This document shows positions 1 to 12,472 of a DNA stretch of 64,000 nt, in pieces (the first letter of the stretch is position 1; each line of letters opens with the position of its first letter). Source of the stretch: Camarhynchus parvulus (Eukaryota > Chordata > Aves > Passeriformes > Thraupidae); the NCBI RefSeq assembly GCF_901933205.1, contig NC_044573.1, positions 34,320,993 through 34,384,992 on the forward strand, given 5' to 3'. Position numbers and translations under genes: made by a program. Under the pieces are notes generated by a model. It made no database searches and was not told the DNA's origin. It worked only from the letters and a program-made list of their open reading frames with translations.

Positions 1-3000
1 TCTATTTTTCCATTGATTATAAAGTGATCACAGCATGACTCAGATGACTTTATTAACATCTAAATTTAGGTAAGAGAAACTGGAACCTCTGGCTCACAAA
101 GGTATTTGGTTTTGGTTTTTTGACTCCCTACAGAGTAGCGCCATGGTGCAAGGGCGAATCAGGACATGAAAATTCTTAGTCTCTATGGTTGCATCTGTGA
201 TGAGGAAGACTTCAGAATATCCTGGAGAAGGAAAAGAGTCGACAGCTCCTTTCTGAGAAACCCTGAGTGCCTTAGTGTGCATCTTCAGGGTTACACAGGT
301 CTCTGGAGATGAACAGAGGAGTGTTTATTTACATGAATTCAAATGTATTAAATGCAAGCTCTGAGTTGCCCTGCACTAGGTCAGAAAACACAGCAACCTC
401 AGTTTACACAGAAGGCACCTTTTATTGTCTCATGCAAGCCCCACACACATGCTCCTCAGCCAGCATCTGTCACAGTGTTTGGGGAAATCTCAAGCAATTG
501 CAGAGTTGTGCCCTAACCCTGTGCCAGGGGGTGTCCAGCTTGTCCCTACATGTGGGCATTTCTGTGTTTTCAGTGCTGCCCAATGGTGCTGTCTGGCAGA
601 TTGGACTGATGGGCAGCAGGCAGGATGAGCGTGGCCAGCACAGGGCAAAGAAGGGTACACAGCAATCGCTCAGGGGCATGACCGTTTCATGAACCTGATC
701 CAAAGACTGTGAGTGTATAAAAGTCACTCTGGTGTAAACTTGCAAAGTGTCTGTTCTGTATAAACAGCTTTCACCGCCCCTGCGTTTTCTACTTCCAACA
801 TTTCAGATGCAATTCTAAGTTGTCATCAGTGTATCAAATATAATTCAAAGTCTGGGCACTGAAAGAGGCAGGTAAAAGCCTATTCCTTTTATTCTAACTC
901 TGCTTCTGCTTAAAGTAACCGAAAAACCATATTAAATTATTTGAGAACAGAGTTAATAATCTTCTGCTTTGTTCTGTGAATTGCCAGGAGACACTAAATA
1001 CAAACTAAACACTGTAACGTGAGGGACACTTTCTCTTCCTTAATATTTTAAGAGTTAATTTGGTTTATACTAATTATTTGATTTATTATATTTATTATTG
1101 AAATTTACATGTTATGAGAGAAGCATTCTAAGCCAGAAGTTTTGCCTGAGTGAAAAGCACAAGTCTGTAGCTTCTGTAAATGAAAAGTTGGCTTGTTTTT
1201 TCACAGACATATGTAACATTCTGAATGCAACAAAAACAGTTTTAGAAAAAGGAAATAACATGAAAAGGAAAAGAAAGAGATTGAATTTCCAGTGATGTAC
1301 TTTCAGGCATTTGCATTAATACTTAATGCTTCCAGCTCTGCTCTCTCAAGAATCCATAAACAAGATAACTGGCTCCTTTATGAAAGAATAGCATGGGTCT
1401 AAAAGATTATATAATGAGATGCAGCTTCTTTTGCAAAAATTACTGAAAACATAACTGCTAACATAGTACCTGCCCTTAAGAAATGCACATATTTAAATGC
1501 ATTAATTATAATATGTTGACAGTATTATCTAAGAAATTGATTTATTTTTATTCCTTCTGAAGATGCTAATCAGGTCCTGTGGCAAATTTGTTTGAGTGTA
1601 CAATTCCCAAGCTTTTATGCTTTAATTTAAAATAAATTCTGAGGCGCAAATTTCATTCTGTTTTTTTCCTTTTTTCTTGTTACTCTATTTCCTCCTGTGC
1701 TCCCCAGTCCATTCTGGAGATGAACTTCCCATTCTTTTAAGTCCTGTTCAGAGATTTTAGACACAAAATCATCTCTAAGGAAACACAATGACAAACCTTA
1801 GATTAATTACTTTTATGATGGTAACATTCTCAATTAATTACCCAAGTACACTGGTGAACAGGTTTGAATTTTAACACTGATGAAATGAATGTATTTTCTT
1901 TTTATACTTGAGAAAGCCATCTCTTGACCTAAAGCTTTATACAGCTCTGCACAGCATTGAGAGGTCAGCTCTGAATCCCAAGGACAGGTTTGTGTGAACA
2001 TGAAGACTTTGGTGCTGCATGTGTTTGCAATTAGTCTCTGTATTTTTAAACTGTAAAAAATACAAATTAAATAGAACATAATCTCTGATTATTTTAGTCA
2101 TTGTGTTGGATTGATCTAACTAAGCTTTATCATTCTTTATTTCTGACCCAGTGCATGGTAATGGCCTTCCAGTCACACCTGACACATGTAGACAGGTCAG
2201 AAGAAATTCTGGTATCTGAACCACTAAGGCACAGATTGGTGCTGTAAAATAGGAAACAAACTAATTCATTTAGCCTGTAACACTTATTGAAGCCATATTG
2301 TGATTTGGCTTCATTTCATTTCCTGGCAATTGCCTTAGACTTATTCTGAACTCTGCACAACATTTCAGCATCTAAGATGAAGCAGAAATAACATAACAAT
2401 CAAATGCTTAGTAATGTTCATTTTCATTGTGTTAATTATGTGAAAAGTTTTATCTTAGTTCATTCAATAACTTCCGCAGCTTTCCATTCTCCCAAGGAAT
2501 GGCCTTGAGAAGATAAATGTACCCTCAATCCCATGGAGAAGACAGAGGAAGAGTGGGGTAGCTGGACTACAGGATTGAGCAATTTTCTTACGTGAGTAAT
2601 ACTGGACAGAAAGGCAGACTGGGACTTGTAACTCCATGCTTGAATGTTGGAGACCCTGCTAATGGGAAGGGACTTTGGGAGATTTGTCACAGAAAGGGAA
2701 ATTTGCTTCTGTCTTTTCTCCACTCCCTGATATTTTGTTTAACTCCTTTTTCTTCTTTCCCAAGACGAAACAGGTCAGTTCAAAAATCTGGCTGAGTTCA
2801 GCACACAAGAGAACTGGTTAATAATAATTTTGCACCCTTCCCATTCATCCAGGTCTGTGTTTTGATGTCTTGACTTGAACAGGAGCCTCAGTCTCAGGTT
2901 TCCATTTACAGCCCTAAAGCAGGTACTTACTTTCAGGTGCAATTGTGAGGAGAATGCCTCTTCAGATGGATTTAGTTTCTGACAAAATCCTGTTACACGC

Positions 3001-3167
3001 GTCTGAAATAAAGTACAGCCAGGCTGGGCCTCCTTTCCTTTCTGTCTATATTTTTTTCTTCTGTTTTTTTAATTGTTAAGTAAAATGTGACTTTTGGTCA
3101 AAACAGACTAAGCCCTCCTAATGGAAGAAAAGTTGGCTCCGTCCGAGCACTGGCATGAGGCAGCATC
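1..3167. other. Unique AT-rich non-coding sequence
   Basis: I see no gene, recognisable transposon or RNA gene here. The open frames at 309-692 (plus) and 470-745 (minus) overlap one another on opposite strands, have no recognisable domain and are taken as chance. A TATA-like octamer lies at 716-723, with nothing beside it that defines a promoter. Confidence 0.6.
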
Positions 3168-3189
3168 TTGGGCTTACCTTGGGCTTACC
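3168..3189. repeat. 11-bp tandem duplication, two copies
   Basis: The 11-mer ttgggcttacc occurs twice head to tail, at 3168-3178 and 3179-3189. This is a direct observation. It is probably a simple replication-slippage duplication with no implied function. Confidence 0.85.
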
Positions 3190-6100
3190 CTGTACCGTGT
3201 ACCTCTTTCTGCAGAGCAGCATGGCCAAAATGGGATGGAAGTCAGTGGAATTATTCCAGCTCCAGAGCCCCATGGGTGGCAATAATCCAGCTTTCCTCTG
3301 CATTTAATGTGGCCCTAGCAGAACACCCTGAGCAGCGGCGTGCACAGACAGGACTTTCTGTGGAAGCTCTCCACTAGCAGTGCCTGCTCCCCCTCCAGCC
3401 ACAGCAGCACCAGCCTCTCATTCTGGGGTTGGTTTTGTTTACTGCATGGAAAAGTGAAGGGAAAAAAAAAAAAAACAAAAAAGGCCAAAACTTTTCTCAG
3501 TGAATCAAACTGAACATGTATAGCTGAGGGAAAAGATGGGAGATGGCTGATGATTGTCAATTAAATTCAAGGTGCTCACTACTCAACAAAAGTAGCGTAG
3601 GAATCCCAAAGGTGACTCTGTGGTATTTCAGAGTGGTTCTGCTGCTGTTGTTGCTCTTGGGGTTTTTTTCTCAAATCCTGAACTGAGATTTTTCTTCTAG
3701 AAATGAAAAAGAATTCCTGAGTTAATGTGTTATTGAAGCACTGCAAAACAATATATTCCCTTTACTTCCAGGGCACATTTTGTGTTCAAAATAAAACAGT
3801 AACAAAAATAAAATTACTTTTATGCTATTCAGAAGAAGACTTTGTTATGCAGCCAAGAATTTTCCCTCATTATTTCAGGCTGTCATTGAGCCTTACTTTC
3901 ATAATAATAATATTTTTATTACTTTGCATTAATAGGAAACACAAGCCAACACTGTCCAGATATAGCTGACATGAGTGATCACATCTCCCAGGACTGCACA
4001 CATAGCTCACAGCACTAGGGACACCCTTGTCTTCCTCAGCACAGAGCACACCACTAGCGCTGCAAAGAAATCCTACCACCAGCCCCTGGCACAGCTCGGC
4101 AAGAGAATCCTCAGGGAAGCACACAGGAGCTCCCATCCCAGAAAAAAATGAAGGTGATCTTCAAAGGGAACCTCAGGGAAAAGGAGCAGATTTAAGAATT
4201 TGAGGTATCCAGGAGATGTCACATGTGCCAACAATCCCTTGAGAAACTTTGGGCATACCTGTACTGATTTCCTCTTTTGTCAGTGCTGAATTTTTAGGAT
4301 ATCCTATTCATGCAGACCCCTCTGTCCTCAGCTTGCACAGCCCTGTGTCCTTCTCTCTCTCATCACCTGTTACAAAGTCCCCATCTGTAGCTGGGTGTGC
4401 ATGCTTTCTCCAAAGATTTACCATTCTTCCACTTTAATCCCACCCCGTTTTGGTCTGGCCATTAATTCAGCGCCTGCTTACAGGAATGTAACTGATGCCA
4501 TTGGCTCTTCTACTGAGTTGAAGGATCTGGCAGAAGTTTCCTATTTTTTCTTCCCTTGGTCAGTCTATCAGATAAGAAGTTCATGACACTTTCCTGTCTC
4601 AGATCTCTATTTTTGAAGTACTACAGAACAAAGCATTCCTCAAGTTATTTCAGGAAGTTTCTGTGAGCTGAGAGCACATTTTCTGCGTTTTCTTTTTTTA
4701 TTATATCTAAACTGGGGATATACACACTCTGTGAATGTTTCCTTCTTTTAAGGAAATACAGGGTGGAGGGGGGTGTTTCTCTGATCTGACAACACCATGC
4801 TACATGCTTAATGACTGTGCTCATATTCTTTCCACCCACACCACTGTGTTTATTGTCACCCACCCCACCCCCTGCACTCAACTCTATCAGACTCCACAGA
4901 AAGCAGTCCTTCATTTCTCTCAATAAGACAAAAATTCCTACAAATACTTGGCCCAGGTTTTAAACTAGTTACAAACAGACCCAGAACCAATTATCACCAT
5001 ATCCATTAAATGATCATTTTAGCAGTAGAAAATCAGAAGAAATCATGTTTTCTCTAGAAAACAAAATAGCCTATCCGTCTGCAATCCCTTTTCCAAAGCA
5101 TGCCTACATCACCATTAGCTAAGGCAAACTACTACCTCACCATAGCCTCCATATCTTCTCCAATAAAAATATTAAAGGTATTTGAAAGCAGTTATGACCC
5201 CATGTGTGCAAGGTCTCTGATTTCTACTCTGGTATTCAGAGAGCACTTTATGCTCTTTGTCCTCTTGTAACATCATCCTGCTCTCTGAACACCCAGAGTG
5301 AAGGCTGCACTTCTCATGTACCTGGTCAAGCTTCCATAAGATGAGTCACTGTGCCTACAACTACTCACTGCAACACCAGCTACCAATTCTCTCCATCTCA
5401 CTCATTAAAATTAATAAAGCTGAATCAAATATATTCCTTAAAAGAGATTATAAAAAATGTCCATTGCCCCACTAAAAGTGGGGACAACTGAGCTACTTGA
5501 AACAACCATTAACTTTTGGTATGGTTAATATCTTGGGGTTGCCTGATTTCCAGACCTCTTTCATGAGTAAATAGTACATATAGAAGGAGCCAACAAATTG
5601 TTGGGATGTTTTTACGGTAAGTATGAGATTCTGAGCTGACACAGATGTCCTGCTAACTAGCCAGAAAATGTGAGTGCCCCGACTACTGTAGTGCTATGCC
5701 AGTGAAAGAATCTGCCTCTACATCTAGTGCTGTGAGGATAACTTGAGACCAAAATCCATTCCCAACTGAAAGAACAAGCTGTGTTCAACCCAGAAATTAC
5801 AAACAGCTATTCCTTCAGTTTAGGCAGTCCATAGAAAATAAGCACTTTGCCTTCTGGCTGAGTGCTGTTTGCTCAATACTCTGCTGTCTACCCAAACGGC
5901 AAAAATAGATATTCCAGTACCATCTGATACATTTTCTAGGTTACATGCAGAGATGTAACTTTATCAGTAATTTGGTTTGTAGGTACAAAAACTGTCTCCA
6001 CAAAGGCTTCTATTAAATACCATCAAGCACAGAGAGATTTGTCACACGCACCTCAGCTTCCTTCTGATTTTTGAACCAAATCAGTGGACCTAAAATCTAA

Positions 6101-6904
6101 TAGTTTAGTCCTGATTAGTATTCTCTTTCTTGAATTTTGCCCGAATATGTGTGGAGGGATAAAATGTAAGAGAATAGCGCAGAAGGTAATCTCACACCTG
6201 AGGAGTTGCAGCTGTACCAATCACCAAAGATTAGGAATAGGCCTGCCCTTAACAGTCCACAGCTGTGTCCAATAAGAAGACGAGTGCTACAAAAGAGTGG
6301 GTTAGCTGGTTGAGGAGAGAGTTGGAGTTTGTTGGTTGTGCTGTGAAGAAGTAGGAGTCAGTGCTGTGAGGAGCTGCAAATGAGAAATCACAGAGATGGT
6401 ATGGGAGCTTTGCAATAAGACAACAACAAATATGTCCATTTCCACACAAAGCCCAAAACCTCCAATTCTTATGCCCATCCTTTCCCCCAGACAACTAGAA
6501 AGAAAGGAGGCACTCTCCTCATGTTACTTCTTCTGCAGCCTGTGGACAAGCTAAGACAACATCCCTTTGCTACCACTTGTTTCAGACAAGTACTTTGATA
6601 TGAACTTCATGGCAACTTCAGAATTTACTGTAATCTGACACAGAGATTATTAATTATAATTTCCAGTTTATAATGCCTAGGGTTCTTAGGCTGCTAGACA
6701 CCTTTGTCCATTAACAGGCTTAAAAAGCTCAGATATTAGGAACTTCCATAATAGTCAGGCTATTCTGTAACTCTCACCACAGGAAAAATAAACTCTTCAT
6801 TGTATCAATACCATATATTTTCTCAAATGATTACACTGACTGAACATGTGATGTACACAATGTATTTTCCTGTTTAACAGTCAAAGACGGGGCTAGTCTT
6901 AGGG
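3190..6904. other. Unique non-coding sequence
   Basis: No gene or recognisable repeat family is visible. There is a run of 14 A at about 3461-3474 and a short ATA-rich stretch near 3900. Open frames are short, lack family resemblance and often overlap frames on the other strand. Confidence 0.55.
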
Positions 6905-6931
6905 GTTTTTTGTTTGAAAAAAACAAAAAAC
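6905..6931. repeat. Small perfect inverted repeat (11-bp arms, 5-nt loop)
   Basis: The left arm gttttttgttt (6905-6915) is the exact reverse complement of the right arm at 6921-6931, around the loop gaaaa. The arms are almost only A and T, so chance formation in AT-rich DNA is likely. It does not resemble an intrinsic terminator in any useful way, since the genome is eukaryotic. Confidence 0.8.
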
Positions 6932-9888
6932 TGGTTTTAACCATATATTTATGCTTTCTTCAAAGTTATGTTGAGATAACATCTTGCATTTAGTAAATAA
7001 GAAAATGCCACTCCATCTCCATCTCTACGTTCGTTGTCACGCCTTGTGGCTGGAGCCCACCTCACTGTGTGCATAGTGTGCATGTGCTATTATTCCTGCT
7101 CCCCCATCTTGCACCACTCAGCACAAAGAAAGGAGTGACTGGAGAGATGTCCACTTATCAGTCATTGTCAGGAGCTGGCAGCGACAGCAGGCAAGCTGAC
7201 ATCCCAGAAAGCTCTTAAACAACTGAACTGCAAGAGAAGAAAGGAACCAAAGTAAAATAAGGTTGCAGACAGTGGAAGAGCAAAGACTGGAATTAAAACT
7301 ATATGGCCACTTTATTGGCACAAAAATAAATGTTGTAGGAGTGCCATGTGTTCGTATGCATAGAAGTAATTAATTGATAAATTGGAATTGTTCAGTGTTC
7401 AAAAAAATTTTTCAAAGTTTTACAAACTAAAAAGTCAAATAGTATGTATTGAAAATATTTTGTATTTTCTGTCTGTGTATTTCTTCATGTCACTGTCTAC
7501 TAGGATTTCTTTCAGGCATATGCACAGGCTTACAAATTATTCTAACTCCTATTAAAAATGTTATCATGAAACATTCACTCTCAGCAGTGCTTTAAAAGAA
7601 TATGCAAATATATCCGTCTTCACTCTCCTGAATATTGAGCAACTAGTTGCCTAATCTTTCACTTCCTTAAAGTAAACTGAACGATACCTTTTAAAGAGAA
7701 TTAAATTAAGTTTTCTGCTGAGAATTGAGGTGTTCAATAGTGGCAGAGCTAGGTATAGACGTCTTTCAAATAGTGTGAGAAGAAAGATACTACTCCCATA
7801 GTATTTCAGCAGTATGCTATTATTAAAAAAATCCCTTGCACAGTTTTAAGCAGATTTAAGGTTCCTTAAAGGTAGGGAAGTCACCACCAAGCAACTAAGA
7901 ATCATGCAGTGAATCTCTGTTCCATGCCCCAGGGCACTAACTAAATTATTTGTCTTTGTGGCAGCAGAATGTGAGGACAATGGGAAGAGCTGAGCAGTCC
8001 CCTCCAGGAGGCGATGTTAAAGAGCAAGTTAGGCTGTACCCATAAGCAGTGAGAATTTGTACATGCTGTTTCCCTGCAGGGAGGTGCAAGACACTGCCTG
8101 AGGACCTTTTTGCAGCTTCAGACTTGTTTCCACCACCGTGATGTGTCAGAGACAAGAAGCAGTAAACCATCAACCCCACCCCTGGAGCAGGTCATCGTAT
8201 TTATAACCTCCATATGTGCACACACTGACCCACCTCAATTCCTACTTTTGCTCTTCTGCAGTGCCATGTGTCTTTGCCAGATAACATGAAAGAAAACCCC
8301 ACAACTGCATACACATTTTTCTTTAAACAAGTCCAAACCTGTCTTCAACCCCTGACTCACCCTAATTCACACAAGCCTACAATGATGTGGTCCTTGCTTG
8401 GGGTGAGCTTTTGGGATCCTGGAGCTCAGCAAGGGGGAAACCCTGTACACAAGCCCTGGGGGATCATTCCATGTACTGGTGCCTTGAAAGTAGCAGATAG
8501 AGCTGTTCCCACTACCTCATCCTGGCTTTATCTGTAGCTGGATATGCACAGTACTTTGCAGTCCCATCTGGCCAGCTTTAGCCAGAGGTTTCAACTTGTT
8601 CTGCTTAGCTGAGGGGCACCACACACTGCAGCAAGGTGCTATAGGAGAAGAAAGAGAGTGAGGAGGAGGCAGCAGAAGGTTGGCAGGACAGACCCAGCCC
8701 TTCAAGTGGCTCTGTGTTCAGCCAAGGGGAGCCCCCTGCACTTGGGGTACAAATTCAGTTGCCTTCAGGACTTCATGACTACCTCGGACAATGCAGCCAT
8801 TCTTCAGAGGAGCCCACCTCCAGGAGCTGAGCAACTGCAGGGCAGGATTTATCCCTCCATGATCAGGGATAAAGCAGCACATCTTGCAGTCTTTCCATTA
8901 TTTTGCCTGTTAAGGATTTGTCTTAAATCCTTACACAGTGTCAGCCATGTAAAACTTCACTGTAGCATCTCCTGTTAAATCTTCATTGTTACGTTGGGAG
9001 GGACAACTAAACTCCAAATGGATTTTGAAGCATTTCATTTAGCTGAGAGTGGCTTACTGCAGTCCTAATGTATTAATTTCATATGCTGAGCTTTATATCA
9101 GAGTGACAAGATAAACAGTTTCAGAAAAACATTTTTCAGTAATTCATAAACAAAAATCCCAGCAATGGTCCAGGTGAGAAATCTTTTTCTGGTAAAAAAG
9201 TGTGATGCATCTAAAATAAGTGTTGACCATAAATGCAATCTGTAGATAAACAAAAAAATCTGAGTATTTCATTATTTGCACTTGTCTATGATTGGTATTA
9301 ACATAACATAGAGTAAACGAGAACAGTCAGTCAATTTGTTTTATACATAAACAATATTTGAAAATATAGATGCATTACCAGCAATTCTTAGCTTATTATT
9401 CTAAAAGGATTTTGTAAATCGCTCTCTTTAATATACTACCACCATTTTTATAAATTGCTCTATTAGCACAATTTATGGAGATTGTGTCATGCAGATTGTT
9501 AGTAAATTGAGTCTGTTTTTCTCATTTATTTCCATTTTCCTTTGCAAGGGCACAATTCAGCAGAAATACAAGGATCAGATTCTTCTCTCTATTACACCAG
9601 ACAGTGTCTGAGTTATTACAGTGGCCTCATTTTAAGAAAGTGAAAACTAGATCCTGATTCTCCATGTTCTACATTCCATGAAAGAAAAAGAAATTCTTCA
9701 AAATGTTTCTGCAGCTGAGAAATGAAATTAGTTTACCTATTACCAACAGGATGCTCAAGTATTTCTTTTTTCTGTCTAATACCACAGTATTAGGCTAGAC
9801 AGTAAATTCTATTTTCATCTAAAATAATGTGGTTAAATTGCCCATAGAATTATTATCATTTAACCAAGTTTTGAGTGAATTATCAATG
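6932..9888. other. Unique non-coding sequence
   Basis: No gene, RNA gene or recognised repeat is visible. A slightly GC-richer part at 8.4-8.9 kb has open frames on both strands (8268-8537 and 8658-8978 plus, 8517-8705 minus), without protein family features. Confidence 0.55.
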
Positions 9889-9894
9889 CTGGGG
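9889..9894. repeat. Target-site duplication, left copy
   Basis: The hexamer ctgggg directly precedes the TG start of the LTR at 9895 and is repeated exactly at 10315-10320, directly after the CA end. This marks the insertion as a genuine retroviral-type integration. Confidence 0.85.
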
Positions 9895-10314
9895 TGTCAC
9901 TGTGATATTTTCTGAAAAATCCTCTTTGCCCAGAATTCTTCTCCTGGGAAGCTGAGAAGCCTCAGAGGGAAATGAAAACAATAATTATCTGATTGCTTCT
10001 CCCTGTTTTGCCGCTTTGGAATGTGGCTTGGACATTGTTTACCAACAGGTGCATGTTTGATTGGTTTCATGTGAATTCTTTTTATTCAATGACCAATCAC
10101 CATCAGCTGTGTTGAACTCTGAGGAGTCAGTTACAGTTTTTGTTATCATTCTTGTTAAGCCTTCTGTCTGTATCTTTTCTCTTTCTTTAGTATAGTTTTA
10201 GTATAGCATTCTTTAGTATAATATAAATATCATAAAATAATAAATCAGCCTTCTGAGAACATGCAGTCAGATTCTCATCTCTCACCTTATCCTGGGGACC
10301 TCACAAGCACCACA
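9895..10314 (+). mobile_element. Solo LTR of an endogenous retrovirus (ERVK-like)
   Basis: This 420-bp block begins tgtcactgtg and ends with caccaca, so it has the canonical TG...CA LTR ends, and it is bounded by a perfect 6-bp duplication (ctgggg). A 6-bp duplication is usual for class II (ERVK/beta-like) retroviruses. A polyadenylation signal AATAAA at 10239-10244, followed by cagccttctgagaac, supports plus orientation. An AT-rich TATAAATA lies at 10222-10229, but it sits too close to the polyadenylation signal to be a confident promoter. I recognise the body as an LTR type that is abundant in songbirds, but I cannot give the family name with certainty. No gag, pol or env sequence lies next to it and no second LTR is present, so it is most simply the product of LTR-LTR recombination. 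It encodes no protein. Confidence 0.88.
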
Positions 10315-10320
10315 CTGGGG
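10315..10320. repeat. Target-site duplication, right copy
   Basis: This is the exact match to ctgggg at 9889-9894. It runs straight into six more G residues, giving a run of ten G at 10317-10326. Confidence 0.85.
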
Positions 10321-12117
10321 GGGGGAAAGCAGATGTACGAAATTAGCAAAGTGTATAGGAAAGGGAAAGACAAATAACAAAAATGTTGAAATTATCTCCA
10401 CTTTAGGCTGACTTCCAATGACTCTAGTAGGAATTCCCCTTGCACACAAACCTGAATGAAGCTCCTTTAATTAGACTTTTTCCTCTATCATGAACAATAT
10501 GGCCATCTTTCTGAAGACATGCATTCCAGAAGATACAGCATCACATTGCAAACAACTTAATCCCAAATATTTGGAAAATGTGGGGCTAGATCTTGAGAGC
10601 TTTCAAAGAACAAAATGAATCCCATAGGGTTTTCAATAAGTTTCGTGCAAAATCTTCAGGTTTCCATTCTAAGAACAATATCCTAGGATCTCCCAAGAAA
10701 CACCATAAATTACTTTAATCCTTAGAGGACCTAAGGAGTAAGGATCATGGATAAACTGAAAGAATATGAAGGGGATCCAGTCACCCCAAAGAAGAGGAGG
10801 ATGATTCTACCTCTCTGATCTCCAAAGGCTCACAAAGGCAGCAACAGGCTTGGCAGCAGAGGGAAATAAATGTCCCCATCCCCTCCCTCTGTAAGAATCA
10901 TTTCAAGAAGGAGAGGCACAGGAAGCCAGTCTTGTCAGGAAAGGTTAATAGAGGTGCTGGAGGTTGGAGACACTGGGGAATGGGGTGTTACACAAGGAGA
11001 CAGCCCAGGAATGCTTCCAAAAGTACCCTGTCCTGCCAGCAGCCGGACAGAGGAAAGTAAGAAGCACCTGAGAGGTCAGAGGGGAGACAACAGAGATAGG
11101 CACAAAAAGTAGAATGCATTAGACCAGGTGAGGTATAGAGGAAATGCATCTGATTGTTGGACAGGGATGAGAAACAATATACACTGGAGATACATTTAAG
11201 GACAACTAATGAGCACAGCAGAACCAAGTAGGGCAGAAAAGTGAGACTGCTGCAAGGTGTGATTTTCATCAAACCAAGGGATTTTGGCATGTTTTCACCA
11301 TCCCGAGTGCTAAAAGATGTAGAAATGAGCCTTAAACCTTTGGGGAAGGAGCATCCTTTGTGATGTAGAGTTTCTGCAATTTTGCTCACCCACGCCTCCT
11401 GCTTTTTGCCCCTCTTGATGCTCTAGAGAAAGAAATTGCTTCTTAAAATGTGATTGTATATTACTTAATATTGAGCCAAAACTCAGCATTAGTCTCACTT
11501 TAATGAACATAATAATATAACTTGTGTTCTTTCATCTGATGGAAAGCATTGGTAAGACAACTCGGGCCCTGAGTAGGATAGAGAAATTTACTCTTATTGT
11601 TATAGGAGCAATTTGTAGATAATTTTTTTCAATAATATTGATGAAGACTTAGAGAAAAAAAAAGTAAATACATCCTGATCAAGATACAAATGTATTTTTA
11701 AAGGGAAAAAAATCAAATAAAAAGCTCAAGAACTGAAATCTAAATGGACTTTTAAATGTTTTATTTTTTTTTTCCTTTAAATATATATTATGAAATTAGT
11801 TTTATGGTTTCATAATTCTAATAAACATTTCCAGAGAAATATATAAATGCAAATGTTATAAGAAACCATGTAACAAGGGTCCTTCAAGAACAGTCATGTC
11901 ACTGTAATACAAGCATGAACTGAAGTCACATAACGTCCTGGTATATAGCCTCTGCGAAAAGTAACAAAAGTTTCCTTATTTTCCTTTCATCTTCTGACTT
12001 TAGCCAAGAATAATCAGATCAACAGTAGGTCATCAGGTCTACTCTCCTTGTCCACTTTTCCCCCCTCTAATTTCCTTTTTAGACATATTTACTACCGCAG
12101 ACAAGAATGACATGAAT
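10321..12117. other. Unique non-coding sequence between LTR and CR1
   Basis: It holds a purine-rich part at 10.85-11.1 kb and very AT-rich DNA at 11.6-11.85 kb. The frame at 10988-11389 (minus) has no recognised domain and is probably chance. No repeat family is recognised. Confidence 0.5.
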
Positions 12118-12472
12118 AGAATCATCACAAATACAGCAATAGAATGGTTTGGGTTGGAAAGGACATTAATGACCAAAAATTTTTTATCCCCTTGTCGTGG
12201 GCAGGGACACCTTCCTCTAGGCCAAGTTGTTCATCCAACTTGGCCTTGAACACTTCCAGGGATGGGGCATCCACAGCTTCCCTGGGCAACCTGTTCCAGT
12301 GCCTCACCACCCTCATGGTAAACAATTTCTTCCTAACACCTAATCTAAACCTTCCTTTTTTCAGTTTGAAGTCATTCCTTTTTGTCCTGTAACTACACAC
12401 CCTTGTAAAATGTCCCCCCCGACTTTCTTGTAGGTCCCTTCTTCAGGTACTGAAAGGCTGCTGTAAGGATAC
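12118..12472 (-). mobile_element. CR1 LINE, 5'-truncated 3' end (minus strand)
   Basis: CR1 is the dominant avian non-LTR retrotransposon. It copies itself through an ORF2 endonuclease/reverse transcriptase and is usually 5'-truncated on insertion. Here only the last part remains. Read on the minus strand, the frame at 12125-12400 carries the CR1 ORF2 C-terminus, with HWNRLPREAVDAPSLEVF as the recognisable core. The plus strand shows the familiar antisense CR1 tail (agaatggtttgggttggaa) near 12140. The 3' boundary at about 12118 has the agaatcat-type terminal sequence expected of CR1. The reverse transcriptase and endonuclease domains are absent, so the copy is dead. The 5' boundary at 12472 is judged from where resemblance to CR1 fades. 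Confidence 0.93.

Noticed and set aside
716..723. TATAAAAG as a core promoter
   Set aside because: No CpG cluster, initiator or downstream exon; such octamers are expected by chance in 64 kb of AT-rich DNA.
12144..12392. Plus-strand 82-codon frame
   Set aside because: It is the antisense of the CR1 ORF2 C-terminus.
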